A stretch of 64,000 nucleotides of DNA from an uncultured Bacteroidales bacterium (lineage in GTDB: Bacteria > Bacteroidota > Bacteroidia > Bacteroidales > Paludibacteraceae). Positions 35,785 through 44,274 of this stretch are shown here, one piece after another. The translations under genes were made by a program, and so were the position numbers. The stretch covers positions 107,128 to 171,127 of the forward strand of contig ONPG01000005.1 of NCBI GenBank assembly GCA_900319645.1, written 5' to 3'. The notes beneath the pieces are model-generated. The model was not told where the DNA came from, did not search any database, and was given only the letters and a program-made list of their open reading frames with translations. Positions within the stretch are counted from its first letter, which is position 1. Every line of letters begins with the position of its first letter.

Positions 35785-36990
35785 TTATTCGTATTCTTTT
35801 TCGTTATTGGAATTCTTCTGAGCCTCCTCAAACTTCGCCTTCATAGTGGGATTGTTATAGGTAAGGCGTTTGATGGTCACCTCCTGCAGTTTCTTGTCTG
35901 CGGCATTCAGATTATCGCCGGACTTGACAAGGTTCTCACGCACTTTGGTCAGATGGGCGATGGTCTTGTCGATCTCGTCTATGGCATCTGAGAAACGGTC
36001 GTTAGCCAGACGAACGTTGCGCGCGAATCCCTCCTTGAACTGCGAGAGTTTCTCCTCGAAATTGGTGACATCCACCTGCTGGGATTTGACGAGTGCCAGT
36101 TCTCGCTTGGCATCGAGACTTTTGCGGCTGGTTTGGCAGAGAAGTGTGATCATAGGCAGGAAGAACTGCGGCCGGATGACGTACATCTTGTCGTATTTAT
36201 GGCACATGTCCACAATACCTCCGTTGTAGAGTTCACTATCCGGCTCCAGCAATGAGACCAAAACCGCGTACTCGCAGTTTTTCTTGCGGCGGTCTTCGTC
36301 CAGTTTCTTGAGGAAATCTTCGTTCTTGTGCTTGGTGGCGGTCTCGTCGTTCTCGTTTTTCATCTCAAACATGATAGAGATATACTCCACTCCGTCCTCG
36401 GACTTGTCGCGGAAGACGAAATCGCCTTTTGTGCCATCCACCACTTCGTTGTCCTTGTCAAAATCAGAGTACGGGAACAACGAACGTACACGCATAAACT
36501 CATTATAACAATGTTGCTCCAGCGTCTCGCCGACCATTTTGGTAGAGAGGCGGAGTTTCATATCTTTGTAATAGGCGATCTGCTCCTGTGCGGCTTTGAG
36601 TTGCTCCGCCATTTGGGTTCGCAAGGTAGCTAACTCCTGATCTTTTTTCAGGTACTCTTCCGTGGCCTTCTGACGCACTTGTGCGACGGCTAACTGTTTC
36701 TGCTGCTCAGCTTGCTGCAGTTGTGCCTGAGCTGTTTGCAACAACTGTTGCTGTTGCGCCATCTGCTGTGCGAACTGCTGCTCACGCCGTGCTGTTTCGG
36801 CTTGCTGACGAGCCAAAGCAGCCTGCTGCTCCGCCTGCAAACGTGCCGCTTGAGCCTGCTCCATTTCACGGATACGGCGAGCCAGTTCGGTCTCGAACTC
36901 AGCATTTTTCACTTGACTAAGCAGCAAAGCGTAGTCCGCCTCATCGACGGTAAACGTGCTTCCACATTTCGGGCATTTCAGTTCTTTCAT
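35785..36990 (-). CDS. DUF2130 protein with zinc ribbon, coiled coil and PD-(D/E)xK-like core
   Basis: 401 residues. An N-terminal half zinc ribbon (CPKCGSTF, residues 5-12), a Gln/Ala-rich coiled coil (about 28-125), then the DUF2130 core from about 150: SLFPYSDFDKDNEV, KGDFVFRD and IMFEMKNE give an Asp...ExK pattern like restriction-type nucleases. A C-terminal helical region follows. Function is unknown; a nuclease on topologically unusual or damaged DNA is a reasonable guess only. It is the first gene of the unit reading through the carboxyltransferase, serC and serA genes and has a striking promoter (37008-37053). Confidence 0.82.
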   Translation of the reverse strand: MKELKCPKCGSTFTVDEADYALLLSQVKNAEFETELARRIREMEQAQAARLQAEQQAALARQQAETARREQQFAQQMAQQQQLLQTAQAQLQQAEQQKQLAVAQVRQKATEEYLKKDQELATLRTQMAEQLKAAQEQIAYYKDMKLRLSTKMVGETLEQHCYNEFMRVRSLFPYSDFDKDNEVVDGTKGDFVFRDKSEDGVEYISIMFEMKNENDETATKHKNEDFLKKLDEDRRKKNCEYAVLVSLLEPDSELYNGGIVDMCHKYDKMYVIRPQFFLPMITLLCQTSRKSLDAKRELALVKSQQVDVTNFEEKLSQFKEGFARNVRLANDRFSDAIDEIDKTIAHLTKVRENLVKSGDNLNAADKKLQEVTIKRLTYNNPTMKAKFEEAQKNSNNEKEYE

Positions 36991-37007
36991 CGCTATTTTA
37001 CCAATTT

Positions 37008-37053
37008 GGCTGCAAAGTTACTAAAAAAAATTGACATACACAAATGTGTATGC
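37008..37053 (-). promoter_or_regulatory. Promoter module with palindrome and T-tract, DUF2130 gene
   Basis: Minus strand: -33 TTTG (37044-37041) sits in the centre of the palindrome CATACACA-TT-TGTGTATG (37052-37035); the 20-bp spacer contains a run of eight T; -7 is TAACTTTG (37020-37013). The hairpin plus T-run also has the form of a terminator for the acetyltransferase gene just upstream. All but one of these 46 bases recur on the plus strand at 56309-56354. Confidence 0.85.
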
Positions 37054-37058
37054 CATTT

Positions 37059-37544
37059 TTATTGAAATAACTTCGTCCAGACCCTCGCATCGGCCTCCAA
37101 AGTCCATGCAGGAAGGGGGGAAGAAGGTGTAAATCCTGCTTTTTGATAGAGGTGCGAGCAGGGCTCGTTGGATGTAGCAATAACCGCATAGATCATCCTT
37201 AAGTTGAGTTGTACGGACGCGTATTCCTCCAGCAGTTGAACCGCCTGCAGCCCTATTCCTTTTCCGCGGAAATCGGGCGCGACGTACATCCCGACCGCCG
37301 CCTTGCGGTTGCGGATGTCCAAATCGAAGAGATCTATACACCCGACCGCCGCTCCGTTGCACTCGATGACGAGCCTTAACTGACGATCCGCATAGATATC
37401 GCCTGTGGTGGAAGCGATATAATCCCGCAAATCCTGACGCGAAAGCGGGTTGTGTATGGACGAATCCGGCCACGCCGAAGCGTCGTTCTCCCATTGATAG
37501 AGAAACGGGAGGTCGGAAGGCTCTAATTTACGCAGTTTCACCAT
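37059..37544 (-). CDS. GNAT family N-acetyltransferase
   Basis: 161 residues. Acetyl-CoA motif A is YVAPDFRGKGIGLQAVQLL (about 91-109), preceded by the beta-strand GCIDLFDLD and followed by IYAVIATSNEPCSHLYQKAGF. It resembles the RimJ/RimL or spermidine acetyltransferase group; substrate unknown. It ends just before the DUF2130 promoter module, whose hairpin may terminate it. Confidence 0.87.
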   Translation of the reverse strand: MVKLRKLEPSDLPFLYQWENDASAWPDSSIHNPLSRQDLRDYIASTTGDIYADRQLRLVIECNGAAVGCIDLFDLDIRNRKAAVGMYVAPDFRGKGIGLQAVQLLEEYASVQLNLRMIYAVIATSNEPCSHLYQKAGFTPSSPLPAWTLEADARVWTKLFQ

Positions 37545-37555
37545 GGTTCGGTCAC

Positions 37556-37618
37556 GTTATTGGTCTTATTCGTTTTCGACTCGTTTTCGACTCGTTTTCG
37601 TCTCGTTTTCGTGTTTAA
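37556..37618. repeat. Short tandem repeat, unit ctcgttttcga
   Basis: Four clear 11-bp copies (cgttttcgact / cgttttcgtct) and flanking degenerate copies in the 77-bp gap between the HAD gene and the acetyltransferase gene. Confidence 0.85.
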
Positions 37619-37621
37619 CCG

Positions 37622-38062
37622 CTACTTACCAAACAAACGGGCGAAGAAACCCTGCTTCTTCGGCTGGATATTTTGCAGATTATCCAGCGGAGCAGGCTCG
37701 TAAGGATGGCCGGAATGGATCATCTGGTAGATCACTCCCCAGTCCGGCAGGCCGCCGAGATTACGGTCGTCAATCCAGAGATCCGCCACGAGTTTGCGTG
37801 CCGTTTCGTGCTCGGGCTGCTCCTCGGGATAATTGGAGTTGACGGCATAGAACTCCAGCCCTTTGGATTTGCAGTAATCCAAGGCTTCCTCTAACAAAGC
37901 TCCTTCGCGAACGGTCCAAAGGATAATCTGGTGATGATCCTCTTCCTGGAGTTTTTTGAGCGTCTGGATGGCAAAAGGAATCGGTTTGCCTATTTTCGGA
38001 TATTCGTGGGTGACGATAGTTCCATCAAAATCACAAGCAATAATCATATTCGTGTTCGGCAA
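37622..38062 (-). CDS. Small HAD-like hydrolase (BT0820-type)
   Basis: 146 residues (a second ATG at 38047 gives 141). CDFDGTIV at the N terminus is motif I; LWTVREG is the motif II region; LWIDDRNLGG supplies the acidic motif IV. It is a minimal HAD without a cap, like the Bacteroides thetaiotaomicron BT0820 phosphatase of unknown substrate. The C-terminal tail (PKKQGFFARLFGK) is basic-amphipathic. Confidence 0.82.
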   Translation of the reverse strand: MPNTNMIIACDFDGTIVTHEYPKIGKPIPFAIQTLKKLQEEDHHQIILWTVREGALLEEALDYCKSKGLEFYAVNSNYPEEQPEHETARKLVADLWIDDRNLGGLPDWGVIYQMIHSGHPYEPAPLDNLQNIQPKKQGFFARLFGK

Positions 38063-38140
38063 TCTCGCGCATTTCCCGACGAGTTCGTCGTCCAGAAATG
38101 CTCCCCCTTGCCGGAGAGGTTTTATGGTTCGTAATTGGTT

Positions 38141-38629
38141 TTAGTAGTTCTCCTGATTCGGGTCTTTGGGCGTGAGTTCCTTCTGCATTTTGCCGATCGT
38201 GGGCTTGGTGAAATACCATCCTATAGCGGCAATCGCAGCCACCCAAAGCATTGATTTATAGCATCCAAAGAGATAATAAAAGATTATACCCAGCGGCATC
38301 GAACAGCTGACCAGCAAGATACGGAAAGCAGCCATTTTCTTGTACAACTCCAGTTTATCCGGCGTCAGGTCCTCGGGCGACTTGAGGGTAGAAACAATCT
38401 TCTTGTCGCAAAGGTATTTAAAGCCGTACAATCCGCCCGGAATAGTGATCAGGGCAAGGAAAATAACCACGTATTGCATCACCATTCCGAGTGTTGAGAA
38501 ACGATCCCACGGTTCGAACATCGCGTGCGTGTACGCGTAATAATAATAGGTGAGCACGCCGAGTGTGAAGACCATCACTCCGTAGTAATACTTGTTGAGT
38601 TCTTTAACAATCTTTTCCATATTATCCAT
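38141..38629 (-). CDS. Small four-helix membrane protein, unknown function
   Basis: 162 residues from ATG 38629, which overlaps the recR stop by 8 bp; ATG 38620, directly after the stop, gives 159. An in-frame ORF upstream runs through recR in another frame and is spurious. Hydrophobic segments: [37 protein letters not shown], and a pair at about 115-150. Short soluble loops and a charged tail ([10 protein letters not shown]). I do not recognise the family; it is coupled to recR. Confidence 0.7.
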   Translation of the reverse strand: MDNMEKIVKELNKYYYGVMVFTLGVLTYYYYAYTHAMFEPWDRFSTLGMVMQYVVIFLALITIPGGLYGFKYLCDKKIVSTLKSPEDLTPDKLELYKKMAAFRILLVSCSMPLGIIFYYLFGCYKSMLWVAAIAAIGWYFTKPTIGKMQKELTPKDPNQENY

Positions 38630-39242
38630 TAAAATCAGTTCTGTTAACAATAGATCGTCCGAGCGTAATCTCGTCGGTATATTCGAGTTCGTTTCCGATA
38701 GCCACTCCCCGGGCGAGTTGAGAGACCTTAGGCGGGTTAGGCAATTCAAGATTCTGCAAGCGGCGATATATATAGAAATTGGTGGTGTCGCCTTCCATCG
38801 TGGTGGGCAAAGCGAGGATGATTTCCTCCACGTTGCCACGCTTCACCCGCTCGAGAAGCGAGTCTATCTCGATATCCTTCGGTCCAACACCGTCCATGGG
38901 CGAGATAATTCCGCCAAGCACATGATACACGCCGCTATACTGGCCTGTGTTCTCGATAGACATCACATCCTGAACGTTTTCCACCACACAGATGGTAGCG
39001 TGATCGCGTCGGGTGGAACCGCAGATGGGGCAAAGCTCGGAATCCGAGATGTTATGGCACTCGCGGCAATAGACGACTTCGTTTTTGAGTCGTGTGAATG
39101 CGCCGGAGAAAGCCTGCACTTCCTGCTCCGGCTGACGAAGCAGATGCAAGACAAGACGCAAGGCCGTTTTGCGTCCTATGCCGGGCAGCGAAGCCATCTG
39201 GTTAACGGCCTGCTCCAATAATATGCTGGGATATTCGGACAA
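38622..39242 (-). CDS. recR: Recombination mediator RecR
   Basis: 206 residues. N-terminal helix-hairpin-helix [18 protein letters not shown], the four-cysteine zinc finger [17 protein letters not shown], and the Toprim core [13 protein letters not shown]. With RecF/RecO it loads RecA at gaps. RecR and the small membrane protein overlap; the RSH gene lies 20 bp upstream, the pairing being probably one transcript. Confidence 0.96.
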   Translation of the reverse strand: MSEYPSILLEQAVNQMASLPGIGRKTALRLVLHLLRQPEQEVQAFSGAFTRLKNEVVYCRECHNISDSELCPICGSTRRDHATICVVENVQDVMSIENTGQYSGVYHVLGGIISPMDGVGPKDIEIDSLLERVKRGNVEEIILALPTTMEGDTTNFYIYRRLQNLELPNPPKVSQLARGVAIGNELEYTDEITLGRSIVNRTDFNG

Positions 39243-39268
39243 TTGAAAATTAAAATTGAAAATTAGGA
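39240..39268. repeat. Short repeat, unit attgaaa
   Basis: AT-rich tract (aattgaaaattaaaattgaaaa type) covering the recR-RSH junction and the RSH stop codon. Confidence 0.65.
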
Positions 39269-40699
39269 TTTTTTGGCCCAGCGGGCAGGTAACATTCTAT
39301 AGGGATAGCGCTCCCGGATGTTGGCGGCATTGGGGCAATCACAACGGTGGATACGGATACCCTTGGTGACCGAAACGAAGGCGAAGATAGGATCTCCGGG
39401 CTGCGGATTGCAACACTTGGAGAGGTTAAAATCCACGTTGCTGACATTCATATCAACCTCGATAGCCAAGCCTTGGAGCTCGTTCTTGGGCACATACTCA
39501 TGCTCCTCGTGGTGAATAACGGGCACTTCGTCTGTCGCCAGGAAAGCCTCGCGCAAACGCTGAATGTCCTCTTTGCCGGTGGCCACCGACTGGTACATAT
39601 CCGAGACTTCCTTGTAGCCCAGTTTGAGCGCCATGCGTGTGATGTCGGCTTCCGTATATTCGAGTTTCCAGTTTTTGAACTTGCGTTCGATGATCTCTTT
39701 TCCTTCGCTTGCCTGCTTATATTCCAGTTCTTTGAGCGATTGTCGAATCTTGCTTTTGGCTTTGGAGGACGCCACAAAATTGAGCCAGTCGGCATTGGGA
39801 TGCTGGTTAGGCGAAGTCAAGACAAAGACCTGATCACCATTCTCGAGTTTTTGCCGGATGGAGACGTTTTGGTTGCGAATAGTACCGCCGACGCAATGCG
39901 AGCCGACTTCGCTATGGATAGAATAGGCAAAATCAAGTACTGTTGCTCCCTCGGGCAAGCGTCTGAGGTCGCCCGTCGGCGTGAAGACATAGACGTCTCC
40001 CGAACGCTGGATAATAGAGCCTTTGACACCTTTGTAGGACCAGTGAGCCGCCACTCCCTGCTCAGCTATTTCGTCCATTCGTCGCGTACGGATTTGCACT
40101 TCGACCCAGCGTTTGTCAGGTCCGAGCACCGTAGTGTGGAGGGATTCGTATCCGTTCTCCTTCGGGACAGAGAGCCAATCGCGCAAACGCTTGGGGTTAG
40201 GCGTGAAGATGTCCGTAATGAGCGAATAAACCTGCCAGCAATCGGATTTCTCCCGCTCGAGAGGTGAGTCAAGGATAATTCGGATAGCGAAAAGGTCGTA
40301 GATACGATCCACATCACAGCGTTGTGCCTGCATTTTGTTGTAGATCGAGTGAATGGATTTGGGACGACCTTTGATGGTAAAGGAAAATCCCTCTTCTTTG
40401 AGTTTCTGCTCAAGAGGCGCAATAAAGCGCGCAATGTAATCCTCCCGCTCGGCTTTTTTGGCGTTCAGCGCGTGCGCAATATATTTATAGGTGTCGTAAT
40501 CGAGAAACTTGAGCGCAAGATCCTCCATTTCGGTTTTGATCTGGTACAAACCGAGTCTGTGCGCCATAGGCGCGTGGAGTGTCTGCGTCTCTTTGGCGAT
40601 GTGGCGACGGCGTTCACTATCACCCTCTGCGTCAAGCGTTCTAAGAAGCTCCAAACGCTCGTTCAATATTGAAAAAAGTACCTTATTACTATCTTCCAT
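39263..40699 (-). CDS. RelA/SpoT homologue lacking the HD hydrolase and ACT domains
   Basis: 478 residues, against about 730-750 for a full Rsh. It begins in what would be the last HD helix ([14 protein letters not shown]; the Asp of the usual ADR is replaced) and continues with the intact synthetase: [58 protein letters not shown] domain ([24 protein letters not shown]) and conserved-Cys region ([19 protein letters not shown]) follow, but the protein stops at PARWAKK, before the ACT domain. A promoter lies 26 bp upstream, so the short N terminus is real. Likely (p)ppGpp synthase without hydrolase. Confidence 0.87.
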   Translation of the reverse strand: MEDSNKVLFSILNERLELLRTLDAEGDSERRRHIAKETQTLHAPMAHRLGLYQIKTEMEDLALKFLDYDTYKYIAHALNAKKAEREDYIARFIAPLEQKLKEEGFSFTIKGRPKSIHSIYNKMQAQRCDVDRIYDLFAIRIILDSPLEREKSDCWQVYSLITDIFTPNPKRLRDWLSVPKENGYESLHTTVLGPDKRWVEVQIRTRRMDEIAEQGVAAHWSYKGVKGSIIQRSGDVYVFTPTGDLRRLPEGATVLDFAYSIHSEVGSHCVGGTIRNQNVSIRQKLENGDQVFVLTSPNQHPNADWLNFVASSKAKSKIRQSLKELEYKQASEGKEIIERKFKNWKLEYTEADITRMALKLGYKEVSDMYQSVATGKEDIQRLREAFLATDEVPVIHHEEHEYVPKNELQGLAIEVDMNVSNVDFNLSKCCNPQPGDPIFAFVSVTKGIRIHRCDCPNAANIRERYPYRMLPARWAKKS

Positions 40700-40724
40700 A
40701 TGTCAATAATATAAAAATCGGGCA

Positions 40725-40772
40725 CAAAGTTACGATTTTTTTTGCACATATCAAAATATTTTTGTAACTTTG
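40725..40772. promoter_or_regulatory. Divergent overlapping promoters (RSH gene and plus-strand gene)
   Basis: Minus: -7 TAACTTTG (40732-40725), 19-bp spacer, -33 TTTG (40755-40752). Plus: -33 TTTG (40741-40744), 20-bp spacer, -7 TAACTTTG (40765-40772). As at 23896-23943, both -33 boxes are the two ends of one near-palindrome (TTTTGCACATATCAAAA). Confidence 0.85.
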
Positions 40773-40810
40773 CAGCGTTATTTGTGAAAACATATAAAAT
40801 TTAACCTATA

Positions 40811-41575
40811 ATGAAAGCATCCAAAGTACTTACAATCTGTGTGCTCTTCGTCGCAGCGTGCTTAATGGCATACTTCTGCGTAATGAGCGTAGTGACCCCC
40901 ATTCAGTTTGAAGAAACACGCGCCGAGCGTGAAGTGAGTGTCATCAAAAATCTGGTAGATCTGCGAACAGCAGAGTTGGAATTCCACCACCAGAACGGCC
41001 GTTTCACGGCAAGTTATGACACACTGATTACTTTCCTGAAGACAGCTCCGAAGAAAGAGTTGATGAAGGAGGGAAGTCTGACCGACAAACAGTTGGAGGG
41101 CGGTTTGACGGAGAACAAAGCCGTTAAGATCATCAATGAAGCCAAAAAGAAAGCATTGAAGAACAAAAAACTCCAGTTTGCTAACAGCGATGAGCTCTAC
41201 GCTTACATCTGGGAGAACGACGCTGAGGTCAAGAAAAACGGTCTTCAGGGTTTCCGCCGTGATACGATTGAGCTGAATATGCTGCAATCGCTGTACAAAG
41301 GCGCTTATACACCGGAGAACATCGACCAGATCACTTATATTCCGTTCAGCAACGGCAAGCGTTATGAGATCGAAGTCAACAATGACTACAAGACCAGCCA
41401 GGGAATCCGTGTTCCTCTGTTCGAGGCTCGCGCTCCGTTTGAGAGTTATTTGGGCGACCTGAATGAGCAGGAGTTGGTTAACCTCGTTGACCGCGAGACC
41501 AAGTTGGACCACTATGCAGGCCTGAAAGTGGGCGATACGTACGCTCCGAACAACTTTGCAGGCAACTGGGAGTAA
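40811..41575 (+). CDS. Membrane-anchored or exported hypothetical protein
   Basis: 254 residues. One hydrophobic N-terminal segment (about 6-28; VLTICVLFVAACLMAYFCVM) then a soluble part. The segment after it (LRTAELEFHHQNGRFTASYDTLITFL) resembles the alpha-1 spine and the compact-sequence pattern of pseudopilin-like proteins, but no prepilin cleavage motif is seen. It is Lys-rich in the middle (AKKKALKNKKLQF). Unassigned; conserved-hypothetical in style. A strong promoter precedes it; rsmD follows after 74 bp. Confidence 0.75.
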   Translation: MKASKVLTICVLFVAACLMAYFCVMSVVTPIQFEETRAEREVSVIKNLVDLRTAELEFHHQNGRFTASYDTLITFLKTAPKKELMKEGSLTDKQLEGGLTENKAVKIINEAKKKALKNKKLQFANSDELYAYIWENDAEVKKNGLQGFRRDTIELNMLQSLYKGAYTPENIDQITYIPFSNGKRYEIEVNNDYKTSQGIRVPLFEARAPFESYLGDLNEQELVNLVDRETKLDHYAGLKVGDTYAPNNFAGNWE

Positions 41576-41576
41576 T

Positions 41577-41609
41577 GATAATTGACAATTGATAATTGAC
41601 AATTGATAT
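41577..41609. repeat. Short tandem repeat, unit aattgac/aattgat
   Basis: Four copies of a 9-10 bp unit following the stop of the hypothetical gene. Same unit as the tracts at 3612-3647 and inside glmS. Confidence 0.85.
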
Positions 41610-41649
41610 TAAGCCTGAGTGGCACGATTATTTTTAACAATCAAGAATC

Positions 41650-42180
41650 TTGAGAATTATTAGTGGCACATACGGGGGGCGGCGATTGTCGCCCCCTAAA
41701 AATATCACCGCAAGGCCGACCACCGACTTTGCCAAGGAGAGTTTGTTTAACCTGCTCAATAACCGAATGGATTTTGAGGGGATAGACATGCTTGATTTGT
41801 TTGCAGGAACTGGTGGCATCGGGATCGAGTGCGTCAGCCGCGGAGCAAGAGAAGTAACGGCTGTGGAATTGGCCCATGTGCAACAGAACTGGATCATCAG
41901 TTGCTGCAAGCAACTCGGAATCCGAAACCTAAGCGTGATACGCGGGGATGTGTTCAAGTTTCTGAATGCGTGCCGAACCAAATATGATCTGATTTTTGCG
42001 GATCCGCCTTACGCCTTGGAGCAACTCCCCACCCTTGCCGATACAATCTTGGAGCACGACATTCTCAAAGAAGAAGGCTGGCTGGTTATCGAGCACGGCA
42101 AGGACACCGATTTCAGCCAACACCCCAGACATAAAGAAACACGTCAGTACGGCAGTGTACACTTCAGTTTCTTCCAATAA
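41650..42180 (+). CDS. rsmD: 16S rRNA (guanine(966)-N(2))-methyltransferase
   Basis: 176 residues. MRIISGTYGGRRL, RPTTDFAKESLFNLL, the SAM motif MLDLFAGTGGIGIEC and the catalytic DPPY (FADPPYAL). It methylates G966 of 16S rRNA. The start codon is TTG at 41650: an in-frame TAA lies at 41635 and there is no ATG between, and the TTG gives the exact family N terminus. Its stop runs into the shared terminator. Confidence 0.95.
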   Translation: MRIISGTYGGRRLSPPKNITARPTTDFAKESLFNLLNNRMDFEGIDMLDLFAGTGGIGIECVSRGAREVTAVELAHVQQNWIISCCKQLGIRNLSVIRGDVFKFLNACRTKYDLIFADPPYALEQLPTLADTILEHDILKEEGWLVIEHGKDTDFSQHPRHKETRQYGSVHFSFFQ

Positions 42181-42214
42181 AAACAAGAGAGGCCCGAGGG
42201 TCTCTCTTGTTTTT
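42179..42214. terminator. Bidirectional terminator, rsmD and convergent manA
   Basis: 13-bp stem AAAAACAAGAGAG (42179-42191) / CTCTCTTGTTTTT (42202-42214) with a 10-nt loop. A/T tracts on both sides suit both directions. Confidence 0.9.
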
Positions 42215-42241
42215 ATTAAGAAGTTCCGGAGCTCTGGGATT

Positions 42242-43240
42242 TCAGAGTTCGACATAGACTTCCAGGAGTTGGCATTCTCCGTCAGGCGCGAGTTGGATAT
42301 CATTGAGGGATGCAGGTACAAGCACCGCTTCTCCCTGTCGTATCTGAACGGATTTGTCCGGGCTCTCGCAATCGAGCGCTGTAAGCTCCGCTTCTCCGCT
42401 CAGGCACATAAATGCGACAAAGGAATCCAAGGGCGCGTAATCACGCTGTACGGTTTGGGTGAGTTGCAGCCGGTTGACCGTGAAATACGGCGATTTGGCA
42501 ATATTCGCGATACCATTCTTGTCCGCCTCGGGATGCGAGGGTTTGCGATCCTCACGAAACGAGAAATTCATTACATCGAGCGCTTTATCCAGATGAAGCG
42601 GTCGCATTTTGCCATCATTTCCCACGCGGTTGTAGTCATACAGGCGATAAGTGATGTCGGAGTTCTCCTGTATCTCCGCCACAATGGTGTTGCGGCACAT
42701 GGCGTGAACCGTTCCGGCGTGGATATGTACCACGTCTCCTTCGCTGACCTTGAAACCCTGCAGGTATTTCGCGAGCGATCCATCCGTAATCGCGGCGTGG
42801 ATGAGCGAAGGATTCATGTCCTGGTTCCATCCTAAATAGATCGCCGCTTCGGGCGAAGAGGGCAAGACGTACCACATTTCGGTTTTGCCGAGCGAGTTCT
42901 CGTTCTCAAGAGCGTACTCATCGTCCGGGTGTACCTGAATAGAGAGATCGTCGGTGCAATCAATGAATTTAAGCAGCAGCGGGAAGTGATTACCAAAGGC
43001 ATCATAGACCTTCCCGCCGACCAGTTCGTCCATATAAACCTCCAACAAATCCTGCAGCGTGTCACCAGTTAGCGAACCGTTGCAGACTTCTGTCGGGTAT
43101 TTCTCAATATCCGATACCACCCACGCTTCGCCCACATTCTCGTAGTCGGCAGGTACGTGATCGTACCAACCGGCGATGGTGTGACCTCCCCAGATTTTAT
43201 GGAAGAGCCGCGCTTTGAATTTGAGAGGATATAGTGCCAT
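42242..43240 (-). CDS. manA: Mannose-6-phosphate isomerase, class I type
   Basis: 332 residues. Zinc-ligand motifs QVHPDDEYA and EMWYVL, then HIHAGTVHAM; WGG near the N terminus and the cupin folds fit type I PMI of small size. It interconverts fructose-6-phosphate and mannose-6-phosphate for mannose-containing surface glycans. Co-directional with galE (1 bp gap) and the nucleotidyltransferase gene (1 bp from galE), forming a sugar-nucleotide unit. Confidence 0.92.
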   Translation of the reverse strand: MALYPLKFKARLFHKIWGGHTIAGWYDHVPADYENVGEAWVVSDIEKYPTEVCNGSLTGDTLQDLLEVYMDELVGGKVYDAFGNHFPLLLKFIDCTDDLSIQVHPDDEYALENENSLGKTEMWYVLPSSPEAAIYLGWNQDMNPSLIHAAITDGSLAKYLQGFKVSEGDVVHIHAGTVHAMCRNTIVAEIQENSDITYRLYDYNRVGNDGKMRPLHLDKALDVMNFSFREDRKPSHPEADKNGIANIAKSPYFTVNRLQLTQTVQRDYAPLDSFVAFMCLSGEAELTALDCESPDKSVQIRQGEAVLVPASLNDIQLAPDGECQLLEVYVEL

Positions 43241-43241
43241 A

Positions 43242-44273
43242 TTACTTTATGTTACGAATGTGTTTCTCCCATTTCCAAGCACTGGCGAGCACTTCGCGAA
43301 TCGGCGTGTCCGCTTTCCAGCCCAGAACGGTGTTTGCTTTTTTCGGTTCTGCCCAGACCTGCTCGATATCGCCTTCGCGACGGCCGACGATGCTATAAGG
43401 AATCTTAACGCCCGTAGCCGCTTCGAACTCGTTGATCAAGGTCAGCACGCTCAGACCGTTACCCGTTCCGAGGTTGAAGATCTCGACCTGCTCGCGTTCG
43501 TTGCAATTCAACATCCGCTCCACGGCTTTGACATGCGCCTTCGCCAAATCCACCACATAGATGTAATCGCGGATACACGAGCCATCGGGTGTGTTGTAGT
43601 CATTACCAAAGACTTTGAGTTCCTGGCGCAAGCCGGCAGCTGTCTGGGTAATAAACGGCAGCAAGTTCTGCGGCACACCGTTAGGAAGTTCGCCAATTAA
43701 AGCCGAGGGATGCGCTCCAATCGGGTTGAAATAGCGAAGGATAGTGGCGTGCAAGCTTTTGTTGGCGTGTGCCTGATCGCAGATGATTTCCTCGTTGATC
43801 TGCTTGGTATTGCCGTAAGGCGAGAGTGCTTTCTGGATAGGAGCCGTTTCGTCCACAGGCAGATGGTTAGCGTCCGGCTGACCATAGACCGTACAACTGG
43901 ATGAGAAGACAATATTGCTTACGTCGTGCTCCGCCATGACCTCGAGAAGCGTCACAAGGCTTCCGATATTATTGCGGTAGTAGAGCAACGGTTTCTCTAC
44001 GGACTCACCCACCGCCTTACTGGCAGCAAAATGGATTACACCCACGATGTCGGGATAGGTTTTGAACACATTATCGAGATCCACGAAATTACCGCAATCG
44101 ATATTTGCGAATTCGGGACGACGTCCCACTATAGCCGCAATGCCGTCAATCACATCAATGGAAGAGTTGCTGAGATTATCCACGATGGTCACATCGTAGC
44201 CCTGCTGCATCAACTCAACCGTAGTATGCGAACCAATATAACCGGTTCCACCGGTAACAAGAATACGTGCCAT
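43242..44273 (-). CDS. galE: UDP-glucose 4-epimerase
   Basis: 343 residues. NAD motif GGTGYIGSHT at 7-16, active-site Ser/Tyr/Lys in SSSCTVYGQP and SPYGNTKQINEE, family hallmark GVIHFAASKAVGES and the RYFNPIGAHPSALIGE loop. It interconverts UDP-glucose and UDP-galactose. Middle gene of the sugar-nucleotide unit. Confidence 0.96.
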   Translation of the reverse strand: MARILVTGGTGYIGSHTTVELMQQGYDVTIVDNLSNSSIDVIDGIAAIVGRRPEFANIDCGNFVDLDNVFKTYPDIVGVIHFAASKAVGESVEKPLLYYRNNIGSLVTLLEVMAEHDVSNIVFSSSCTVYGQPDANHLPVDETAPIQKALSPYGNTKQINEEIICDQAHANKSLHATILRYFNPIGAHPSALIGELPNGVPQNLLPFITQTAAGLRQELKVFGNDYNTPDGSCIRDYIYVVDLAKAHVKAVERMLNCNEREQVEIFNLGTGNGLSVLTLINEFEAATGVKIPYSIVGRREGDIEQVWAEPKKANTVLGWKADTPIREVLASAWKWEKHIRNIK

Positions 44274-44274
44274 A

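Noticed and set aside
38630-38839. N-terminal extension of the small membrane protein gene
   Set aside because: It runs through recR in another frame; ATG 38629 or 38620 at the recR stop is the natural start.
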